Positions 55,640 through 64,000 of a stretch of DNA of 64,000 nucleotides are shown one piece after another; the stretch's first letter is position 1; each line of letters opens with the position of its first letter. Under the pieces are notes generated by a model. The model did not search any database and was not told the origin of the DNA. It saw nothing but the letters and a program-made list of their open reading frames with translations. Source of the stretch: Spiroplasma endosymbiont of Clivina fossor (lineage in GTDB: Bacteria > Bacillota_I > Bacilli_A > Mycoplasmatales > Nriv7). Position numbers and translations under genes: made by a program. The stretch is from assembly GCF_964031115.1 (NCBI RefSeq), contig NZ_OZ035006.1, forward strand, positions 496,001-560,000, written 5' to 3'.

Positions 55640-55710
55640 AGGATGATAGCAATATAAAAATAACCATTTATTGGTATCATCCTACAAATGGTTATTTTTA
55701 TATTTTTAAT
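55640..55710 (+). promoter_or_regulatory. Interlocked inverted repeats after tRNA-Trp (terminator or pseudoknot)
   Basis: Stem 1: AGGATGATA (55640-55648) with TATCATCCT (55675-55683). Stem 2: AAAAATAACCATTT (55656-55669) with AAATGGTTATTTTT (55686-55699), followed by T-rich sequence. Each stem has an arm inside the other's loop. Stem 2 alone looks like a terminator for the tRNA. Confidence 0.65.
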
Positions 55711-55821
55711 GAAGAATATTGCATTTTTTGGAAATTTTACCAAAATTTACCTGATGAAATGTTTTTGCGATATAATTCAAAATTATCAGGAAGATAATAT
55801 AAATGAAATAAGGAGGCCATT

Positions 55822-56619
55822 TTGGAAGATTTTGATTTTATTAAGAAATTAAATCATATAAAATTTAATGAAGACAATGTTATTAATGCCAGCATTGCCA
55901 CATTTATTTTAAATAACTTAGAACAAATTGATGAATGAACATCAAACAAGTGTTGCTAATGCTTGTTTTACTTCTTCTAGTTCAATAATTCGCTTTTGTC
56001 AAAAATTAAATCTAAGTGGTTGAACTGAATTAAAGTATCAATTAAAAGTTGTTAATCAAAGAATTAAAAATTCAGAACGACAAGTTAATACTAATTTGCA
56101 ATTGAAAAATAATATTACCTATTTTTTTAATGAATATATGAAAGTAAGAGAGGAGGATAATAATCGATTATATTTAGATTTTATATAATAAAGATACTGA
56201 TTTAATTGCTAAAAAAATTATTGATGTCAAAACAATCTTTATTTTTGGTTTTGGAATTTCATATTATTCTGCTATTTCTTTTACACAAAGATTAAGATGA
56301 GTAAATAAAAATGTTATTTGTGAGCATGATATTAATGTTATTTATTCATACTTGCCATTAGTTACTGATGATGATGTTATTTGCATATCATTATAGTGGT
56401 ACAAATAGTTTAATTGGTGAAATAATTGAAGAAGTAAAAGATAAAGCTTATTCAATTGGTATTTTTGCTAAAGAAACAAAATTAGTTAAAAGTTTTAAAT
56501 CCTATTTTTTAATTAAATCTGAAGAAGAACAATTATGCAGTGTTTTTTCAATTAGATTGCAATTATTAATGCAATTATTAGATTTCTTGTATGCAAAAAT
56601 AATTAATTTTAAGTTATAA
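55822..56619 (+). pseudogene. RpiR/MurR-family sugar-responsive regulator, frameshifted
   Basis: TTG 55822 is the likely start, behind AAGGAGG. The N-terminal HTH (VANACFTSSSSIIRFCQKLNLSGWTELKYQLK) and the SIS sugar-phosphate domain (IFIFGFGISYYSAISFTQRL...SGTNSLIGEIIEEVKDKAYSIGIF) are both plain, but one-base shifts near 55935, 56180 and 56390 break the frame. The gene sits directly upstream of a PTS IIBC gene, which it would have controlled. Three shifts in one gene could be decay or assembly error. Confidence 0.8.
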
Positions 56620-56647
56620 ATTAAAATAAAGGTGGGGATGAATTTAA

Positions 56648-58390
56648 ATGGAATTTAAACATATTTTTAGTAATTTTAAAAAACTTAAACTGATATCAAG
56701 TAATTTTCAACCAAAAAATACTTTAAAACATTTTCGTAATAAAACAAGTTCAGGATTACAAAAACTTGCTAAATCATTAATGTTTCCGATTGCTATTTTA
56801 CCTATCGCAGCGATATTGAGTCGTGTGGGCGGATTAATGATGACTAAAGATTTTGGAATTACTGAGAATAGTGTTATTTGATATATTGGTTCAGTATTGC
56901 AGGTTATTGGTGGCAGTGCTTTTGATAATCTTTCTGTTCTTTTTGCTATTGGCGTGGCTTTTGGTTTTGCTAAAGATAATCGTGGTGAAGCAGCTCTTAT
57001 TGGTTTTTTTGCTTATACAATATTAATTGGTCTAATGACCATATTACCAAAAATTGTTTATTCAACAATTTTATTAGATGTTAACTTAGAAAATAAATCA
57101 AAACTTTTATATCAACTTAAAGGAAATGAAGTTATTTATTCTATTGATATGGGGATTTTGAGTGGCATTATTGCTGGTATATTAGCAGCTACTTGTTATA
57201 ATCGTTTTCAATCCATTAAGTTGCCAACTGCTTTGTCATTTTTTTCGGGAAGAAGATTTGTGCCATTAGTTGTTATTTTAGTTTCTTTACCAGTTGCTAT
57301 TTTAGTGGCAATAATTTGACCTTGACTTCAGTTAGGACTTTTAAGTTTTGGACAAACTATTATTCCTGAAAAAGTTGACAATTCAACGCGTCATATTCAA
57401 TGAGGGGTTGCTAGCGTTTATACAATGTTTAATAGAACATTAAATGCTAGTGGTTTAATGCGTGTTTTTAATATTTATTTTTTTTGACAACACCCTTTTG
57501 TTACTTCAGAGAATGGAACAGTTATTAATGGTGATATTCCTGCATTTCTTAGTAATGATTTAGTTGTTGGTGCCGGATTATTTCAAAGTGGGTTTTTCCC
57601 CATTATGATGTTTGGATTACCTGCCGCTGCCTTGGCGATCATTAAATGTGCTCATCCTGACCAAAGAAAAAAAGTTATGGCATTATTACTTGGAGCTGCG
57701 TCCGTTTCATTTTTAACTGGGGTTACTGAACCGTTAGAATTTAGTTTTATTTATGCAGCTCCAGTATTATTTTTTGTTCATATTGTCTTATCAGGGATTA
57801 TTTCTGCAATTACTGTTGGTTTAGGAATTCGGATTGGCTTTGGGTTTTCTGCTGGTTTTATTGATTATGTTTTAAGTTTTTATCAATCAATGAAAATTGC
57901 TAAAATAACTTGGGAGTCAGGTTTTGCCCAAGTGCTGGCAAATCCGGCTTGAATATTACCAATTGGTATTCTAAGCGGGGGAGTTTATTACTTTTCTTTT
58001 AGTTATTTGATTAAGAAGTTTAATTATCAGACATTAGGTCGTGAGCAAACTGTTAGTGAAACAAATAATTTTGATAACAGTTTACCACTGGTTTCTTATC
58101 AACTATTAGCGACAAAAATTTTGGATATTTTAGGTAAAGATAATATTATTAGTGTTGGTAATTGTGTCACAAGGGTGAGAATTGTTGTTAAAAATGTTGA
58201 TGATTGAAAGATTAAACAATTAGATAAAATCAAATTTAAAATAAGAGGGATTGCTAATAATAAACTTAATCCGAAAATGGTTTCAGACAAAGATTTGCAA
58301 CTCATTGTTAGCAATGATGCCCAATTTATTGTTGATGAATTAGAAAAATTGCTTCAAGCATCAAAAGAGTTGTTGGCAACTAATTTTTAA
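56648..58390 (+). CDS. PTS glucose-family IIBC component, 580 aa
   Basis: Membrane transporter that imports and phosphorylates a sugar or amino sugar using phosphate from HPr/IIA. ATG 56648 after AAGGTGGGG. The IIC part starts with SLMFPIAILPIAAILSRVGGL, continues with GGSAFDNLSVLFAIGVAFGFAKDN and includes the conserved LTGVTEPLEFSFIYAAP. The IIB domain at the C-terminus has the phosphocysteine motif GNCVTRVRIVV. There is no IIA domain, so a separate or shared IIA is needed. Neighbour of a broken rpiR, and followed by a terminator. N-acetylglucosamine, MurNAc or glucose are all possible substrates. Confidence 0.88.
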
Positions 58391-58461
58391 AAATAGAAAA
58401 TAGTTTTTATTTTAAAAGCATTAAAAGAAGGTAACTTGCGATTATTGTTAGTGCTGTAAAT

Positions 58462-58490
58462 AAAAAAGGTAGCGTTGCTACCTTTTTCTT
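58462..58490. terminator. Hairpin terminator between PTS and degV genes
   Basis: AAAAAAGGTAGC pairs with GCTACCTTTTT around gtt, with a T run; serves the PTS gene and, in reverse, degV. Confidence 0.85.
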
Positions 58491-58502
58491 TGTTAATTTT
58501 AT

Positions 58503-59364
58503 TTATTGTTTAACAACAATAATTCCTACGGAGTTAACACCAGCATGACTGACAAAGCAGTTAGGGAGGAATGCTTTTTTGATTTTAAGTTTAGGGTGGG
58601 TGGTTATAATCTTGTTAATAATTGTGATGATTTTTTTATCACATTGTGATGTGAAAATTTCTAAGATATAATTTTCATTTTTAATAAATTCTTTAATTTT
58701 TGTGATTACGCTTTCAATAGCGTTGTTTAAGGTTCTAGCAATTCCACTTTTTTCTGATATTTCGCCAAATTTAATAATGACTTTAACGCGGATTAAACTT
58801 ATTAGGGAAGCAACAACAGATTTGGCACGACCACCTCCTTTAGAAAGTCGCGAGATATCTTCAGGGATAATGTAAATTAAACTATTTTTTAACTTGGGTT
58901 ACCATTTTATTAATATCATTAATGTTACCACCATTAGCTACAATTTCAGTAGCTTTAATTGCTAATGTATTATTAAATGTAGCAGCGCCGTTAGTATCAA
59001 TAATATGAACGCGGTTTTTAAATTCATTTTCTTGTGATAGCATATAGGCATTTTGGTATTGACCAGATAATTCTTTAGCAATCGGAATAAAGATAATTTC
59101 ATCATTTCCTTCAGCTAATAGTTTTCGCCATAAGCTCATTAGTTGTCCTGGTGATGATTGACTAGTTTTAGTATATTCACCATTTTTAACACGAGCATAA
59201 AAATTAGATTTTTTAATATCACTAGTGGTATCTTCAATTTCAGTTCCATCTTCAAAACTTATTAATAAAGGAATGATATTAATATTTTTTTCTTTTAGCG
59301 TTGTAAGGTCAAGGTTGCTAGATGAATCAACAATAATAGCAATTTTTTTATTTGTGTTGAACAT
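58503..59364 (-). pseudogene. DegV family fatty-acid-binding protein, frameshifted
   Basis: Start ATG 59364 behind AAAGGAG; an upstream ATG at 59388 abuts the IS. N-terminal IAIIVDSSSNLDL, TKTSQSSPGQL and HIIDTNGAA are typical. The frame ends at VTQVKK because of one extra or missing A near 58885; the remainder (SLIYIIPEDISRLSKGGGRAKS... to GIIVVKQ at 58503) is intact in another frame. The natural promoter is displaced by the IS5-like copy at 59390. Confidence 0.83.
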
Positions 59365-59389
59365 TTTTTTCTCCTTTACTTTATTCAAT

Positions 59390-60458
59390 AGACTTCTTGC
59401 AAAATTAATATGATAATTATAATTTTTAAATTTAAAATAAATATAAAAGTGTTATTAAAATAATTTTTAGATTATTTTTACAAATATTTTGTCATTAAAA
59501 CATAATAAAAATTATTATTTACAATAAAAAAAGACTGAAATTTTAAATTATCAAATATATTTAAACTAATAGTTGTAAATTATAAATTGAAGCTATTAAA
59601 TTAAATCTTAAAGCAAATCTTTTTCTACGATTTCGATATTTTTCACTAATAATTTTAAATTTTTTAAGTATAGCAAAAACATTTTCAATAACAATTCTCA
59701 TTTTTGAAATTCGCTTCATTATTTTGCTTTTCTTCTTTATTTAAAGGGTTTTTCTTTGATTTTCTTTTAGGAATTAAAACATTATGATTAATTTTTTGTA
59801 TGCCTTGATAACCTAAATCCACTAAAACAGTTGTTTCTGGTAAAAATTTAATTTTTGAATCTTTTAAAATTTTAAAGTCATGGTTTTTACCATAAGAAAA
59901 ATCAGAACTAATAATTTTTTTACTATCTTTTTCAATTATAACTTGTGTTTTTATTGTGTGTTTTTTCTTTTTTCCTGAGTAGTGCTGTTTTTGTCTTTTT
60001 TTGGGCGTTGGATTTGGCTTTCAGTTACATCAATTATAACAGTCTTATCTTTGAAATAATCTTTTAATAGTGATTTTTGACCAGTAAGTTGTTGAAAATT
60101 AGGGTGTTTTATTAAAGTGTCTTCAATTCATTTGATATTTCTATAACAACTACTTTCACTAATATCATAACTTTTTGCAATATGAAAATAAGTTCTATAT
60201 TCTCTTCAATATTCTAAAGTCATTAAAATACGATTTTCTAATGATAATTTATTGGTTCTTCCGCGACGAAATCTCTTTTTTAATTCTTCTATTTTTAAAA
60301 TTTCTAGCATTTTATTAAAAGTAGTATGTTTAATACCAGTTAATCTTAAAAAATTTTTATCACTTATTTGATTATTTTTTTTAAATTTCATTTAAATTCC
60401 ACCTTTTTATTAAAAACAACAATTCAATTATATTTTAAATTAATTTTGCAAGAAGTCT
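59390..60458 (-). mobile_element. IS5-family element, copy 9, 1069 bp (one extra base)
   Basis: Complete ends. Right flank is another IS5-like copy, left flank the degV leader; AAT on both sides (59387-59389, 60459-60461). An extra T in cgcTtcatt near 59716 makes it 1069 bp. Confidence 0.9.
59561..60391 (-). pseudogene. IS5-family transposase, orfB frameshifted, copy 9
   Basis: orfA from ATG 60391 is normal, but the extra base near 59716 breaks orfB before the catalytic Glu region, so this copy should be inactive. Confidence 0.8.
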
Positions 60459-60461
60459 AAT

Positions 60462-60859
60462 CTTTTAATAGTGATTTTTGACCAGTAAGTTGTTGAAAAT
60501 TAGGGTGTTTTATTAAAGTGTCTTCAATTCATTTGATATTTCTATAACAACTACTTTCACTAATATCATAACTTTTTGCAATATGAAAATAAGTTCTATA
60601 TTCTCTTCAATATTCTAAAGTCATTAAAATACGATTTTCTAATGATAATTTATTGGTTCTTCCGCGACGAAATCTCTTTTTTAATTCTTCTATTTTTAAA
60701 ATTTCTAGCATTTTATTAAAAGTAGTATGTTTAATACCAGTTAATCTTAAAAAATTTTTATCACTTATTTGATTATTTTTTTTAAATTTCATTTAAATTC
60801 CACCTTTTTATTAAAAACAACAATTCAATTATATTTTAAATTAATTTTGCAAGAAGTCT
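60462..60859 (-). mobile_element. IS5-family element, copy 10, 5' part only
   Basis: Holds the 5' terminal repeat (ending 60859) and the first 331 bp of orfA from ATG 60792; the remainder is missing and copy 9 takes its place. Its outer flank ATTGAATATAC is IS1595 sequence. Confidence 0.9.
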
Positions 60860-61975
60860 ATTGAATATACTTAATTTTAGGTATATTTTAATATGATAGA
60901 GGTGGATAATAATTATGGAAAAAATAATTCAAGAACTAGTAAATACTTTAACAGATGATCAATTTTTAGAATTTTATGAAAAAGTCAAACAACAAGCAGA
61001 ATTAATAAAAAAACAAAAACGTTTAAATGAAATTGATCAAAAATTTAGAGCGCAAGGTATTAAATGCCCTAAATGTGAATCTTACCATTGCGTTAAAAAT
61101 GGACATAATTCAGAAGGAAAACAAAAATATTTATGTAAAAATTGCCGTGCAAGTTTTGACGCTTTTCGTAATCATTTTATTTATTGAAGTCATTTAAATT
61201 ATGAACAATGAAATTTATTGATTCAAATTTCATTGCTGGGGCAATCTAGTAAAACAATTTCTCGTTTTATTAAAACTACATTAAAAACTGCTTGATATAA
61301 TCGTCAAAAATTAATGAAATCAAAACAATTAGAAAATACCCAATTAAAATTTAAAAAATTATCTGGTAAAATCCAAATCGATGAAACATTTATTAAAGAA
61401 ATCCATAAAGGAAATTTCAAATATAAAACTGATCCACGAAGAATTTACCTTGACCCATTCGCAACTAATACTAAATGCTGTATTCAAATGGCAATTGATA
61501 ATAATAACAATATTTATGTTAAATCCACAAACACCAAACGTTTACAAAAACAATGAGTTATTGAAAATATGAACAAAGAATTAATTAACGAAAATTCAAT
61601 TATTACTTCTGATATGCAAAAATTATATTTTTTAGTAGCAAAACAAACAAATTCTACTTTATGTGTAACTAAAACAACAATTAATCCTGAAGCTAGTTAT
61701 CGTAACTTAAATAAAATCAGTAAATTACAATCTAGTCTTAAAGAAGCCTTAATTCATTATCATGGTTTAGGTTTTACTAATATTCAAAATTATTTAAATC
61801 TCTGAAAATGAAAATACCAACATAAGGGTTTAACTCCAAACCAACAAACAGCGATATTATATTTTAATGTATAAAAAAGTTAAAGTAAAAATAGTAATTT
61901 TACATAAAAGCCTTTTAAAATTATCAAGTTGATGATTTTTTTTTATTTTATCAAGAGTTTTCGACAAAATTAAAA
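60860..61975 (+). mobile_element. IS1595-like element lacking its left terminal repeat
   Basis: Starts at attgaatatac, about 30 bp inside the element, and ends with the right terminal repeat at 61975. The missing left end matches the fragment at 34564-34596. Confidence 0.88.
60915..61874 (+). CDS. IS1595-family transposase, intact frame in a one-ended element
   Basis: 319 aa, ATG 60915 to TAA 61874; Tyr replaces His in RRIYLDP. The protein could act on other copies, but its own element cannot move without a left end. Confidence 0.86.
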
Positions 61976-62011
61976 AAATATAAAAAAGTGAACTTGTGAA
62001 CTAATTACATA

Positions 62012-63166
62012 TTATTTCAACTCCATTGGAGGTGTTCACGCATCTTTATTCTTTTTTAAAAATTTTTCATTAAAAAGCAACAATATTAATCCAATAAGCA
62101 CTGGAACTAAAAAGAGATAATATTCTCATTGCGTCGCACCCAAATACAAATCTTTAATTTGCATATCTAAAATATTAGATTGAATAATACCAAAATTACA
62201 ATTAGTAACTTTATATAAACCAAAAATTGCTAAAGAAAGCAATGGCGTTCATAACAACATCACCAATTGAGCAGCAATTCCATAAGAACCATTTAAAATT
62301 TTAATACTGCGAAAAAATAAAATTCGCCCAATTGCAATCGCAAAACTAGAAATGATAATAAATAAAAATGTTAACCCCTTCAATTCACCAAAAATTCTAA
62401 ATTGAACTCAGCCTTCATAACCATAACCCCCACCTATTACCGAAACTATTGGTAAAACAAAAATTAACATTATCCACGATGAACTAAACGCTTTTAAAAT
62501 TAACGCATCTTTCTCATTAATTTTATTTTTAGACTTACTCATTGCAAAATGAAGAATTGTTGATTCAATTGCATATAAAATTGCCGTTAATAATGACAAA
62601 ATAATTGCCCAAGTAGCTTTTACTCACGGTTGAATATCATTAGGATCAGAACTTAATATTGTTTTATTAAACTCAGTAATAATTTGTCAAATAACTAAAC
62701 CAATAACCGCTAAAGATGTTAAAAGTAGTCCAACCCAAGCAATAAAAGATAATCTTTCTTCTAATAATAACCTTGATAATAAAGCCGTAAAAATTGGAGC
62801 AATATTTACTAACACTGTTGCCGTAGCACTCATTTGGGCTGCTAATTGAATTGATAAAATATATAATACTTGTGCAATCGGACCACCAAAAATACCAGCA
62901 ATAATTACAATCATTCCTAACATACTTTTAGTATTTTTCCAAATTTGTTTTAAAAACTTTAATGGCTTATTAGTAAGACAAACAACTAAAATTCAAGAAA
63001 CAAATTCTTGCACTGTTGCTAAAATAAAACTATTTAATGCTCGCGTATCTAAAAAAATAATTAGTAACGGTGCTAATGAATACATAAAAGCTGAAATAAC
63101 ACCAATTCCTGCACCCGTAAGTAACTCCTGCTTCGTAAAATGAACATTAAATTTTTGTAAACTCAT
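62012..63166 (-). CDS. EamA/DMT-type membrane transporter, 384 aa
   Basis: About ten predicted membrane helices in two halves: GAGIGVISAFMYSLAPLLIIF, MIVIIAGIFGGPIAQVLYILSI and QMSATATVLVNIAPIFTALLSRLLLEERLSFIAWVGLLLTSLAVIGLV in the first (the last being the typical EamA ending), and AIILSLLTAILYAIESTILHFAM, GRILFFRSIKILNGSYGIAAQLVML, LFLVPVLIGLILLL in the second. Longer middle loop than usual. ATG 63166 after AAGGAGAA, 15 bases after the stop of the upstream gene, so same operon. Substrate unknown. Confidence 0.82.
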
Positions 63167-63181
63167 TTTTTTCTCCTTAAA

Positions 63182-64000
63182 TTAATTTTTACTTGTTAAT
63201 GTATAAACTGCTTGTTGCTTATTTTTATTATTTGTTCGCTGATTATCTTTTAATTTATCTTCGGCTTCAATACTATGAACTTTAATTTTATCGGGATCAT
63301 TAAAAGCGATCAATTCATCTTTTGTATAAAAATCATCTTTATTTTTCAATTGTTTTTTTAAACAAACAATAATCCAATTAGTTAATGAACTTCGTGATAA
63401 TATCGCCATTAACTGCAAAGGTTCAGTAATCGCTGCTAATAACATAATCTCCGGAACAAAAATAACAAGAATTAACATAAATAATTTTATAATTCCTTTA
63501 ATTCCTAATTGTGACGATAATTGTTCATAGTTAGCAAATTGATAATAAGGATTAGAAAAAATTAATTTATAAGCAATAACAATTGAAAAAATCATTGGAA
63601 TAACAATAATTGCCAAATTCTTTCATCAAAACCGAGCATTACTATATATATGTTAAATACTTCCAAGTATAACTACTACTATAAATTCAACGATAAAATA
63701 ACCCAAAAGTTGTTGATAATACTAAAGCATAAATTGTTAACTGTGCATCTTTTAAATAATATGTAAAAACTGACCCTAAAATTAAACTAATAATCAAACT
63801 AATAACCATTTGTATATAAACATGCTTCGTAGTTTCACGATGTCTTCCCGCGCCATAAATTAAAATACTCGCCGGTTCACTTATCATTAATAATGCTGAA
63901 TTAATAGCAAAAATTAACGATAAATGTGGAGTATCAAAAATAGTCTTAATCGCAATATTCTCAAACTCTGGATTACTAGAACTTCTAACAGTTGCTAGCC
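63182..64000 (-). pseudogene. Polysaccharide flippase-like membrane protein, frameshifted, partial at window edge
   Basis: The 5' end is outside the window. The first part reads LSLIFAINSALLMISEPASILIYGAGRHRETTKHVYIQMVISLIISLILGSVF, the pattern of Wzx/MurJ-type flippases (GAGxxxxT...), and stops at KYLTYI near 63655 in a short AT repeat. One base out of phase it continues as SNARFWWKNLAIIVIPMIFSIVIAYKLIF and more helices, with a charged tail ending TLTSKN at 63182. Family assignment is by eye and tentative. Confidence 0.6.

Noticed and set aside
55591-55797. 68-codon frame starting inside the tRNA gene
   Set aside because: Its start overlaps the tRNA and the remainder covers the paired hairpins; no ribosome site. 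A short real peptide after the tRNA cannot be ruled out.
34597-60859. A composite transposon made by IS5-like copies 5 and 10
   Set aside because: It would have carried 26 kb including tpiA, gpmI and pgcA with a 3-bp duplication; recombination between IS copies is simpler.

Overview
The window is mollicute DNA of the Spiroplasma type. It is very AT-rich, and in-frame TGA codons must be read as tryptophan (genetic code 4) for ligA, gatA, gatB, tpiA, gpmI, pgcA, yhaM and the viral genes to be full length. A tRNA-Trp with anticodon UCA lies at 55548-55623. Filamentous plectrovirus (SpV1-type) sequence and many insertion sequences fit a Spiroplasma of the citri/poulsonii kind; the species cannot be fixed from sequence alone.

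Layout. 1-2358: IS256-family element carrying an IS1595-like element. 2510-5619: plectrovirus fragment C (minus), holding the 3' part of ORF1 and a lipoprotein gene split by an IS5-like element. 5614-12600: plectrovirus copy A (plus), with its whole gene set apparently open, from a regulatory region through small membrane proteins, coat protein, Zot-like ATPase and ORF1 to a viral lipoprotein. 12688-14805 (minus): a secreted protein with an eight-unit PQQ-like propeller and a possible pore-forming C-terminus. 15048-16612: ISLre2/UPF0236 element. 16613-25843: plectrovirus copy B (minus), broken by IS256, IS1595-like and two IS5-like insertions. 25961-31200: ligA-gatC-gatA-gatB, where the last gatB codons are replaced by IS256 sequence. 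31171-33578: IS256 with a nested IS5-like element. 33634-34323: ktrA. 34411-36346: IS debris and a broken PTS IIC gene. 36468-41528: tpiA, a broken HAD gene, gpmI and a broken cation symporter gene. 41529-42660: IS debris. 42735-49369: pgcA-yhaM, hinT and a two-gene lipoprotein operon. 49473-55489: a 6-kb nest of IS elements. 55548-59364: tRNA-Trp, broken rpiR, a PTS IIBC gene and broken degV. 59390-61975: more IS copies. 62012-64000: an EamA transporter and a broken flippase-like gene running off the edge.

Mobile DNA is more than half of the window. Element boundaries and target duplications can be read directly: IS1595-like elements give 8 bp, the IS5-like (ISL2-type) elements give 3 bp of form ANT. 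Several junctions lack matching flanks, which points to recombination between IS copies. Many chromosomal genes carry single-base frameshifts while others are intact, so either the genome is decaying or the assembly has indel errors.

The most interesting items are: (a) the viral lipoprotein at 11935-12453, which repeats almost exactly the N-terminal domain of ORF1 behind its own lipobox and just downstream of an (AT)n tract that differs in length between copies, suggesting a decoy or superinfection-exclusion role; (b) the propeller/toxin-like protein at 12688-14805 beside the provirus; (c) a 6.8-kb chromosomal segment and a 5.8-kb IS nest bracketed by inverted copies of one 118-bp sequence; (d) interlocked hairpins just after the tRNA-Trp.
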